Shown here: one piece after another, positions 42,113 through 52,075 of the stretch
Layout of the letters: each line of letters opens with the position of its first letter
Numbering within the stretch: the first letter of the stretch is position 1
Source of the DNA: Bolinopsis microptera
Lineage: Eukaryota; Ctenophora; Tentaculata; Lobata; Bolinopsidae
NCBI RefSeq assembly: GCF_026151205.1
Contig: NC_087084.1
Span: forward strand, 15,022,322 to 15,086,321
Reading direction: 5' to 3'
Length of the DNA: 64,000 nucleotides
Notes under the pieces: generated by a model
Told to the model about the DNA's origin: nothing
The model's database searches: none
Seen by the model: only the letters and a program-made list of their open reading frames with translations
Made by a program: the position numbers and the translations under genes

Positions 42113-43084
42113 AAGAAGAATTACGTGAGTTAATAAAGGGTTGCGTGTGGGCAGTTACTTTTGGGCCACCCTGTAGTTTAGTAATCGAATTCTAGTCATT
42201 GGATCGTATTGAAAGTACATTACAGCACTAAATTGCGTGTAAGATCGAATTGAAAGCTCAAACACTTCTTAATATACTTCATAATACACAGCTTCTTAAC
42301 TGTCATTTGAACCCTACCCAGGTTCTTGGTTGTCCGGCTGTTAGGATGGTTATAATATGGATCACATCACAAATTATACGTCACTGATTGGGCCATGTGA
42401 TGTGATACCTGTGGGAGCCGGGAATGAGAGGTTCCTAGTTGTCGGTCACCGATTGAAAGTAATACTACACCTAAGTGTATAAGATTTAGAGTAGAGCGAT
42501 ACTTGTGTTATCGTATCCTACGCCCCTTCACAGCAAGTACTGCTTGTACATTGTACAATGTAGAGGTTTGCGGTTATATTTGTGTACGATACCAATTATT
42601 GTACCTTCGTAATTCACATTATTATACAATACTTGATATTGTACCCTTTCTATTTACGCATACGATACTAAGATATTGTATCTATCGTGTTAGACTAGTG
42701 TTCGATACTTAATTATCGTGAGTAATTATAGTTTTTAGTCGCTAAACGACTAAATTAGTGCAGTGTGTAGTGTGTAGTACTTGTGAGCAGGCAAAGTTTA
42801 TCATTGGCACGCCCCGGGAGGACTAGTCTGGTTGCCGCCTTCTATTTCACACTAGCTGTGTTTTGCAGTACAGTGTTGCTTTTCATAGTGCAGTGCAATG
42901 TGTCCCATTAATGATTTTAATTAACACGGTTTGTTTAAACTTAAAGCTATTTGACTGTGTTACCAGGCTTTCTACTAAGAAATGTGACTACAATTCAAAA
43001 ATTCTAATTACTCTTGATACTTGTGTTACTAATGTGTATTTATGTAATTATCAATTCAAGTCTCCACGCCCTAGAGCCCTGGTT

Positions 43085-44752
43085 TGTAGGTCGCTTCCCT
43101 AGAGTCTCGGGTTCTAGAGTTTGGACCGCACTTAAATTACCATTTCAAAAGGACACAGCGAAATATATTTTTGGAAATAGTAGACGAATAATGCATAAAA
43201 TGGGTTTTATTGCACATGAGGAATGTATAATTAAAAAATTATAAATCTTCTACTACTCACAATTTGTTAAAACCGTGAGCTGGCAAATTTGTCTACTGTT
43301 TTTCACTGCAGCTGTTTTCCACCCTGAATTGTTGGTTGAGATTAGATGAAACATAAAACTCATAAGTCATAGCGACTATAATTATAATAATAAAATCATG
43401 TCATGGTTTATGGTTATCACAGTCATGCTGGCAAGCATGACCGTGGCTCTTATAGTTATATATTTTATACTATTATAAATATATCTATCTCATCGGAAGT
43501 CGTGTATTGGGAAGTGGGTTTTCTATTACAATTGTAAATGAATGGAAAAAGCGAGCGACCGGATTCATTATCAGTATCATATTGCATTTGCGGACAGTTA
43601 TTCAAATTAATATAGATATATATTCACGGTCCTTGATATACGAACGGCCATAGTTGGTTAGTACGGACGTTACGTAATTTTAAAGCAAGTTGCGAATTTT
43701 TCGTTGCCTCAAATAGTGTCTTTTATAATTCTTTAAAACACAACATTTATTTCCAAAAGTGACTGGCAGTTTTTCTTAACGGGTGAGATATACTCGTAAA
43801 AATAAAATATTTGTTCCAAACCCTATTAGATTTAGACCGTCAACGAGCGAGCGTGCTAAATCACTCTACAGTCGATCTTCGAGATTGTTCTAAAAGGGCC
43901 CCCGACAGTTGAAACCAACTTGAATCGATGTATTTTCGGACGCTGATTCCGAATCACCCCCATGACATAGGGTTAAAATGCTCTCTGGCGAGATATTGGC
44001 GAAAAACTGTCTCGATCACGTTGGGATCAGATTAGAGGGTCAGGGTTTTGAATAGTCGTTCAGGGCCAGCTAGAGAACGGGTTGAAGAAGTCACGTGACA
44101 GTCGAGTGTAGAGTGATTAATCATCTTCCGTCAACGAGTCCAACTCGGCACGCGTTTTGGTACGGTAGGTTATAAACTACAAAATTTTCCCCGATATTAG
44201 CAACCGTTCACGAATTACCATGGATGTAAACTTTACGGCACTTCGTATGACTTAACTTTGTTGTTTTAAGTGAAAAGTTTAAAATGTCTACCTTCTAGAA
44301 TTTTTGGTCTAGGTAGGTAATGGTAGTGCGCCATTTACAGTAAGCCGACGGTAAGATGATTTTTTAGCGCTAATTTCGGCCGCAACAAAATTCTTGGAAA
44401 AAAAAAGCATATTGTAATTGGGTAACCTTCCCTCGATACTTAAATTCGTAGGGCGCTGCCCCAGAGTCTCAAGCTCTAGAGTCCGGACCGCACTATAATT
44501 ACCATTTTAAAAGGATACTGAGAAATCTCCTTTTGGAAATATGAAATAGTAGACAAATAATGCATGTGTTTTATTGCACATGAGGAATGTTTAATTAAAA
44601 AGGTATACATTTTCTACTACTCACAATATGTAAAAAATAGTCAGCTGGCAAACTTGTCCACTGTTTTCGCTGTATAAGTTTTCATAACATTTTCCAGCCT
44701 GAATGGTAAGTTTTGATTAAATGAAACATAAAACTCATAGCGACTTTAAGAT
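43085..44752. repeat. Direct repeat pair ~1.37 kb apart
   Basis: About 43085-43400 and about 44450-44752 share a run including AGAGTCT..GGTTCTAGAGT, GACCGCACT, CACATGAGGAATGT and CTACTACTCACAAT. Copy B has the same pair (about 60440-60750 and 62905-63158), so it predates the duplication. No ORF in either has family features. Confidence 0.65.
43848..44127. mobile_element. Small element flanked by CCGTCAACGAG direct repeats
   Basis: The 11-bp word CCGTCAACGAG occurs at 43837-43847 and 44128-44138. Just inside are inverted words AATCACTCTACA and TGTAGAGTGATT. It is also present in copy B (about 61200-61490). There is no ORF. The 11-bp flank is long for a DNA-transposon duplication, so a retro-type insertion is possible. 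Confidence 0.45.
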
Positions 44753-45693
44753 TAAGTATGATAATAAAAATGTGTCGTGATTATTAGTATACACATATTT
44801 TATTTAGTAAATACCCAGTGTTTATATAACGTAAAGACAAAGTGAAACATCTCTATATACCAGGTACTTCGATATAATTACATCACCATCCTATTTTCTA
44901 GATACCAGGTTCATTCTATACCGTTTCCTACAAAATAACTGAGATATTTTTATATAAAATAAAGTCGACGTCTCTTCTATTTTCAGAAATATAGGATGGC
45001 CCACTTAGTGTAAAATAAGGTTGGCAACCAGATCGATCCTCCTGGGGCGAACCAATGGACAACACTGCCTGCTCACAAAGGTACGGTAACGAAGTGGCGT
45101 ACACGGGTAATTAAAATGTACAAGGGTACGATAGAGAAGTGTCGTACACGGTACTTAAAGAAATATACGGGTACGATATCGAAGTCTCGTACACGAATAC
45201 CTGCAAATCTCTAGCTCTCAAGCTCTGCAATTTCACTTTAGCTCTTACTGGCTACTGAGTGCCGTATGACTTTAAAAGATCGAATGACTTGATCGAGTCC
45301 TAAGTTAGGTAAGAACAAAGGAAACAGGGTGTTCGAACAATAAGTCTCGAATGGCAATAAATTACTATTTGATCAATAAACCAAGACTAGTGACCCGAAG
45401 GCCACGCTACACTGTTCTCGGAAGCGGTAACTTTTACAACCTTACCGTTAAATGCTCCTCGAAGAACTGCCGCTAACGGGGCAAGCAAACACTAACAGCA
45501 CTGGGTCACGTGACATCACATGGCGAACCACGTGACACCGCGCGGCCCAGTCTGTCCAATAACCTAACTTAACTAGCTAACCTGACTAACACGTGTCTAC
45601 CTCCGCAAAACCATCCATAATCTATTACACTAATCTAATCTAATCTTACACTAATCCTAACGGTTATTTAACACTTATACTAGAATATTCTAA
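44753..45693. other. Boundary region after copy A
   Basis: Homology to copy B stops at about 44752. Apart from the right end of the iteron element (45019-45194), I see no gene. CACGTGAC words cluster near 45508-45537. Confidence 0.45.
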
Positions 45694-46545
45694 AAGATAA
45701 CCAATACCACCGCTATTTTTATGACAAAGATCTGAATAGTACACCTTCACACACAAAGGAAATTTTCAATAAACTAGAAATATTAGCTTTACCGAACGTG
45801 ATAGCTAAATGTATATTATGCTTAATGCACAAAGTTTATTCTAACACTGCACCACCAAATATTATAGGAATGTTCACTGTTTCAAACTTAAACGCACCTA
45901 GAAGAGAACCTGAGTTCTTTGCAGTACCATTTAACCGTTTATGTAATTCAGACAAGAGCATTTCTTACATTGGGCCTAAGTTATATAACAAACAGTCAAC
46001 ATTATTAACAAGGACATAAAATACGTCACCACTTGCCTACAAGACAAATTCCTAAATTCATTCAAGTCTACAGTCAGCAAGCATGTGCTTACTGCACAAG
46101 CACTTATATATTAACCCGGATGACAAGGACTGGAACAACTCAAATTTCGTACTTTAGAAATTTAAATAATTTGGTACAACATACGATGATCATAATAACG
46201 AGCAACAAAACTTTAACCTCATAACGAATTATGACTATCTTCGAGCATTTTTTACAATGCTATCGATACCGCGCAATTTCACTGTCATTTACAACTTTTA
46301 AAAGATAAAAATATCACCGCGCATTCTTCAGACCCTGTGTCGCTGTTCTAAATTTATGTCAAGAGATAAGAGTTATTTAAAATTCTTAATAGCACTATTT
46401 AAATTTGCTAATAGCATAATCATATTTTATACATTATTAATATTTTATACATTGTGTGCATATATTTATATTTGATTGTAATTAAAGATTTTAAGGCGTT
46501 AGTGCCGAGTAATGCCTTCGGGTAGTGCTCCTCAATCAATCAAGA
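45694..46545 (+). pseudogene. 5'-truncated LINE related to LINE-II (C-terminal part and 3' UTR)
   Basis: From about 45694 the frame reads YFYDKDLNS, PSHTKEIFNKLEILALPN and IAKCILCLMHKVYSNTAPP, ending at 46019. These match the LINE-II ORF2 C-terminus (PSHTKSIFNKIGILALPN, LMHKVYMGVAPS) at moderate identity. After a frame change near 46000 the pattern continues as LQDKFLNSFKSTVSKHVL. The 3' end has GGCGTTAGTGCCGAGTAATGCC and a CAATCAATCAAG tail near 46532-46545. It is a related but different subfamily and is dead. Confidence 0.82.
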
Positions 46546-47552
46546 TCTAAAAAGCCTAAACCCTGCTGCAACCAGCTTACCATATTACACTACACTGATA
46601 AGGTCCGAAAATGCAGATCCTTAAGTTTTTGCGGACCTACTCGTGAAACAATTATATTTCAACAAAATATGCAACATGCAGGTGCAATGGGCGGGTTAAA
46701 ATTAAATTAAGTTAAAAATGTGGCCGATTGTTCAGTGTTCAAAATAAATAGGCCGAAATCTGTTAAAAAATCTACAGCATCCGAAGAAATCCTAAAAAAA
46801 TGTCTGTTCAATATTCTGATTCCGGGAAGCATTCTCTGTACGCGATCAGCATCATATTCTACGATGAGATGGTGATTTTAGAGGGTACGCCGGTAAAATC
46901 TCTAAAAAAGTGTGTTTCTAGAGCAAAACGCGCAGTTTTGCTAGTACTTAAGTTAAGTTTTCGAAATTGTCCAACATTCAAACGACGATTTGGCATCGAA
47001 GCAAGATGACGAGATCGTTGCTCTGAGCTTCGCGGAGCAACGATCTGGAAGGGTTGACATCGTCAATCAAGTCAACAGTCAAGTTCAGAATTGCTACTGA
47101 GAAGAGCTGTATAATTTTAGTTGTGCTGTCAAGTTTAGTATTGCTACTGAGAGTGAGAGGCCGTATTTCAGTTGTGTTGTCAAGTTTAGTATTGTTACTA
47201 GACTGAGAGACTCTTGCCATACGTTGCATGCAACATGTATCAAAGAGACTCCTCTGGTCAATTATAAATTCGTTAGATTTTGGTTTGGATGACTGCCGAG
47301 GATTGGAGGTATGTTTACTCATGACTATTTTATCATCTGATTTGGTAAACGAAGGTTCAGTACTAGTAGTCACACTAGTATCCGGTCTAGCAAGAGAATC
47401 ACTGTGTTCAGAGTCGGAAGTGGGGATTGCCTTTCAAGATTTTGGAACTGCTTCTCAGCTATAAAACTTTGAAGAATTCCTATTTCTCATATCATCAAGC
47501 TGAGGTGTGCTGGGAGTCTTCTCAGTGACTCAGATTTAGACTGAGAGTTGGG
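46546..47552. other. Spacer between the two duplication copies
   Basis: No gene is supported. The open frames near 46800-47009 and 46978-47464 show no family motifs. Two hairpins lie at 47012-47068 (listed separately). An internal 45-60 bp repetition around TGTCAAGTTTAGTATTGCTAC is seen near 47080-47210. Confidence 0.5.
47012..47068. repeat. Paired hairpins (AGATCGTTGCTC stem, then TTGAC-ATC-GTCAA stem)
   Basis: 12-bp perfect arms at 47012-47023 and 47035-47046 enclose a loop containing GCTTCGC. A second hairpin follows at 47052-47068 (7-bp arms with one G-T pair). The same two-hairpin arrangement in the same order occurs at 63476-63525. Confidence 0.65.
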
Positions 47553-48098
47553 AAGTTTTGATCGACCAACTTGTGTTTCATGAGGTTTTCTGATAACCGA
47601 TTTTACGTTTTCTGGTCCCGAAAATACTTCGTCAACTGTTCCTTCAGGCTTGTTGTCAATAAATTTGGTTTGTTTTGTAAGAGCAGAGTTCAGAATGGTC
47701 ATCAACTTTATTACCAACCAGAAGCGTGTCACTGATAGATTCATCAGCAGACATCCACTCATGGTCAGGATTACCAAGCAGAGAAGTCAAAATTAACGGC
47801 AAATTGGCCCCAGGGGTCACTCCTCTCCAAGCTTGAAACTTCCCTCTCACGAGCAGCACTAATTGCAAACGGAAAAGACCGAGATCCTAAAGTGTTGAAT
47901 CAAAGGGTAAATTGCTGTCCATCTCTGCTTCTGAACCCTCGCCTACGAATTAGGAGATGCTTCAGTGCAAATATATCTTCCTGAAGGGTCAGCTTCACCT
48001 TCAGTGGGAGGCGAACCAGGCACAATGAGTCTCGCAGACCCCGAAACTGGCGATTTTGACACGAGTCAATTTTAGAGCTACAGATAATACCCGATACT

Positions 48099-48290
<192 letters not shown>

Positions 48291-50006
48291 AAAGAGTTAT
48301 TATCCGCCTCCTGATCGTGGGTTTGTTACAGTCAACTATTGCTTTTCGCCAGATAGACTCAATTCTGTTTGGATTGAACTCTAAAAAGATAATAATATAA
48401 AATTAACTAGTAATAGTGAATACTAATAGTAATACTGTTATAGTTTCAAAGAGAAGTAAGGGGTCGTTCACACTTCACATAATTTACGTAATCAGCCGAG
48501 GGCGTTTTGGGTTTGTTATTCTCTATTGGAAAAGTATTCCAAGTAATTTGTATTAATATTATATTTTTATTCATAATATTTGTATACCGCTTAGTCTTTA
48601 AACATTCTGATGGCTCAAAGCAATTAAAGTATTATTTTGAAAAATTCTCGGAAAATACTTAATTTTCGTTATTATCCTCGCTCTAGTAATTTAAGTTTGT
48701 ATTACAAAGAAAACTATTATGTATATTAGTTCTGAAGGTCATTATACCAAGCCATAAAAAACAACGTTGAAGTAGTTAAATTTATAACAACCCTGTGGAT
48801 TTAACACATTATCAAAACCGCAAAATTAAAGTAGCTTTGCAAATAAAATTAATAATAAACAACTGAATCGCTGTTTTTAAAATGCCCTGATATATAATAG
48901 TCTGATTATGATCGGTCAAATTTAAAACAGTTTAACACTTTTACTAACATATCAGTTAGAAAATTTCTCACATAGACTAAAAGTGTTATTTTAAGGCAAA
49001 ATAGTACTGGAAGTTTCCAATAAAACCCTATAGGATAGTTGGGCAATAATAATTTAATTAGGTAATTTGACGAAAGTTAATTGAGGTTACATAACCTAGC
49101 TAAAACAGCTGAAAACGTAGATATACGGAACAATATCTGAGTGATATTAATAAAAAGTTTACATTTTTACTGGACGGTAACTACTGACTACAGCAGTGCA
49201 GCTGGATTTAAAAACTTAGTAAGATTTGTTAACTCACAACTATACTTACAATAAAAACCTATAGCTAAATGTTCATTTTTCTGACAACTCAATTCTTAGA
49301 CATAATTATTGATTTACCCCACATTTTTAATATCGTGTAACCAGACAGAATATATCGCACAATCAGCGAATGTAGATATATTTTACTTAAGATGATGGAA
49401 CCAGGAACAACTGTCTTTTTCACAGAGGTTAATCTTCTTAGGAGGGAACGGAAGGGATGATGAAGAGGAGTGGAAAGGGTGGCAGTGTATTCTTTGGAAG
49501 GATGTTAAAGTTGGCAGCGCTCATAACCTGAGGAAAATAAAGTTTAACAGGTTTGTTGTTCAAAAACTACAGTACTAATCTGGACAAACTCAACATTTTC
49601 AGACAGAAAATTATTATTTTGCCACGATGTAAAGTTTTCACCAGAAAGGCTAAAAATGAAATTGAAAAGGATTGAACTTATAATTACATTCATTGATTGC
49701 ATTTAATTGATTAAAAAGAAGAATTTTATTAAAGTTTAAATAATTAGAAAGATGATTTTATAGCATTAGCGTTTCTGTGTGGTTGTATCAAGTATAATCC
49801 GCTAAAATTGAAACTCACCTTTTGTTCAATGAGGAAGTGAAGTTAGCTCTAACACAAAAAGAAGTTCTTGACTCACAAACACGTGATACCCATATAAGGG
49901 ATATAAACACCGCTTTCTTCTCTGAAACAGTAAGGGTATAATATATTATACGGGTAAATTATCGACCATCTCCTATTACAAACACCTTAGGCTTTATCAA
50001 ACATTA

Positions 50007-50807
50007 CCTTACTCGGGATTATTATGACCGGGATAAAGTGGTGGGTTTAGGGTAATTTCGCCATATTTTTCCCGAACCACATTTTCACCGGTCGTTAATA
50101 AACCCGCCTACTCAGCTTTTAGGGTTCCCAAGGGGTATGGGTGCTCATATTTTAATCGTTGTCTTATATTCACTAAAGAAGACTATTGGGACACTTGTTG
50201 TAGGTTTTTCGACTTCATTTGGCTAAAATTGCAAAAAATTCACCTTTTTGCCCAATTCTTGTCATATATCCTTATTGTCAAATTTGATTTAAATAGGCCA
50301 ATTTTTAATTTCTTAGGTATTGACTATCTCTACATAATGAAATAGGACTCAAAGTAAAAGTAACAGTTAAATTAAAACTTGAATTAATTGAAACTGATGA
50401 AAGGGATGATCCAGATGAAGATAACGAAGATGATTACAACTTATTGGAAGACTAAACAGCTCTCCCTTTATCTTAATATCGATCTGGGTGTTACGCTTCA
50501 AATGTTAAAAATTATTTTCCATGTAGTTTGATTAACCACGAGTCATTATTTCTGTCTACTTTCAACAATTATTGATAATTCGACTTGTTTCACAAGTTTT
50601 AGCAATGCGAAAATTTCTAAACTTGCTTATCTCTAATAAGGAAATTTACATCTGAGACAAAATTTTTGAATCTAAAATTGAAAGGTTGGACACCGGTAAA
50701 ATGGCGACCGGGAAAATGTGGTGGGTTTTGAGCAATTTCGCCATATTTTTCCCGAACCATATTTTAACCGGTCGTTAATAAACCCGTCGTAATAATCCCG
50801 AGTAAGG
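50007..50807. mobile_element. CCTTA-ended DNA element with TA target site (copy B only)
   Basis: Ends CCTTACTCGGGATTATTA are inverted copies flanked by TA (50005-50006 and 50808-50809). Copy A has the empty site near 13744. Sub-terminal blocks around GTGGGTTT..G.AATTTCGCCATA and TTTTTCCCGAACCA repeat at both ends. The interior contains the end of a HIRAN-type reading frame. It shares terminus, target site and cargo with the element at 14570-15472, so both belong to one family. Confidence 0.85.
50345..50455 (+). pseudogene. C-terminal remnant of a HIRAN-type cargo protein
   Basis: Reads GLKVKVTVKLKLEL and then an acidic end ERDDPDEDNEDDYNLLED with a stop at 50453-50455. This aligns with the end of the 14.9-kb HIRAN remnant (GLEVKLSLTFKI ... 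ERDDDEDDLNEENDF). The rest of the protein is missing. Confidence 0.55.
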
Positions 50808-52075
50808 TAATTGAAAAGTTCAACATGGTGGTGGTGCTCGTATTGGAACAACAACAGTAACCATGGTAACCATGGTTACCTATATAGCGATCTCATGGTA
50901 TACTAATGGCACGTGATGCCCATATAAGGGATATATTGTATCCCGAGTACCAAATTGATTTTTCACTGAATATAATATCATTGAAAGCAATACGTAGATG
51001 TGATTAATTCAACATAACCATAATTTCAACCTGCAGTATCAGTGAAGGAGTACAGGAGGTACTGTGGGCGTGATTTGGAAGATAAGTGTCCTTATATGGG
51101 CATCACGTGTCTTTCAGTCGCCTTTCAGTCACATTACTATCTCCTGAGATGTAATTGTATAGAATTATATACATAATTAAGCTATATTTATACAATAGGA
51201 AATGTTTTATAATCATGGTAATAATAGAAATCTTTATGAAAGACATGTTTCCAATTTACAAGGGATAACAAAACGTTTCTAGATAACTTGTACTGGAAAC
51301 TTATTTTAAAATTATTTAAAACAGTTCATATATACGTGATCCACCCACTTTAATCTCAATTTACCAAATTAGTGCAGGTGTCTCAACAGGATCAGTTAAA
51401 CGTGAGTGTCTAGGGTTACCATAGCGACCAACTAAACCACAAGTAAACTGCTCCTGATCACTGCTTTTCACTGATCCTCGCCTAGTGAGAAACAAATAAA
51501 ACAAGGTTATTTCCTGACTTTCTACGGGCTTGTCCCTTTTGCTATTTAGTAAATACCGGAATTATAGAATACTTAAAAAACCTACGTGAACACGTATCAT
51601 TTTGAAGAACGAAACAAAGTAAGTAACCTAAAGTGCAATTTGTAACAAATCTTAGGATCATTAAAAGCAAATGGTAATGAACGAAAATGAAAATTACCTG
51701 TTATTTGAGAACTCAAATGTAGCGATTCTTGAGTTGCTTGCGGAGGTTTTTGTCTTTAAAGAGTCGGGTTGGATAGTGTTGAGTTGAGAAGGATAAAGAA
51801 AGTAAAAGAGAACTAATGATAATAAGATTAAGGTGAAAGGATAAAAATATCATCTTTGTATCCGTGAAAAGTATGAAATTGTTTCCCTTATAGAGGAAGC
51901 ACTTCTGATGAAAGTTGTGAACTCCGGTTCTCATCCTTATATTAGATCTATCAATATGTGTTGTGTCTTCTTCAAGGTGGGTTCTTGAAACATTTGAATG
52001 ATACGATAGGCATCATTTAAAACTTACAAATAATAAATAAAACATAATAATAAAAAATATAATAAAGCTTTTAAA

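Larger units (their letters stand above)
35752..42158. mobile_element. DNA element with 30-bp TIRs (GTAACTGCCC), swollen by nested insertions
   Basis: The left end (35752-35781) and right end (42129-42158) are 30-bp inverted copies with two mismatches, starting GTAACTGCCCACAYGCAACC. Without the later insertions (36227-41644 and 41735-42112) the element would be only about 600 bp and non-coding. Copy B retains its right end and interior (59317-59805) but not the left end. No target duplication is clear. Confidence 0.65.
10963..44752. repeat. Segmental duplication, copy A
   Basis: From about 10963 this region is collinear with about 47553-63158 (copy B) in the same orientation. Matching blocks are the left flank (10963-15900 vs 47553-52060), the ankyrin/XK-like gene (15915-19448 vs 52076-56016), the minisatellite, and the right flank (35845-36226 plus 41645-44752 vs 59317-61790 plus 62905-63158). 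Outside indels the identity is high by eye. Copy A is longer mainly because of a larger minisatellite and several later insertions, listed separately. Confidence 0.9.
42494..45194. mobile_element. Large inverted-repeat-bounded element with dyad iterons at both ends
   Basis: An inverted pair at 42781-42839 and 45019-45080 shares GAGCAGGCA...CATTGG...GCCCC..GGAGGA...CTGGTTGCC. Outside it, both ends carry iterons with dyad symmetry. On the right are three exact-spaced 24-bp units at 45081, 45126 and 45171 (45-bp period, core GTACGATANNGAAGTNTCGTAC). On the left are more degenerate units at about 42495, 42582, 42621, 42659 and 42699. No transposase ORF lies between. Copy B keeps the left end but not the right. 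Confidence 0.55.
49880..51109. promoter_or_regulatory. Three CACGTG-CArG pairs (copy B)
   Basis: CACGTG followed 4 bp later by CCATATAAGG occurs at 49880-49899 and 50910-50929, and inverted as CCTTATATGG...CACGTG at 51090-51109. All three CArG boxes fit CC(A/T)6GG exactly here. Spacing differs from copy A because a TIR element (50007-50807) inserted between the first and second. Function is not shown. Confidence 0.4.

Noticed and set aside
42863-43244. Short ORFs conserved between A (42863-43244) and B (60214-60595)
   Set aside because: Conservation follows from the recent segmental duplication, and the frames overlap inverted-repeat and direct-repeat sequence with no domain.
46800-47464. 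Small ORFs between the two duplication copies
   Set aside because: No recognisable domain, no paralog and one starts in a poly-A context; not supportable as genes.
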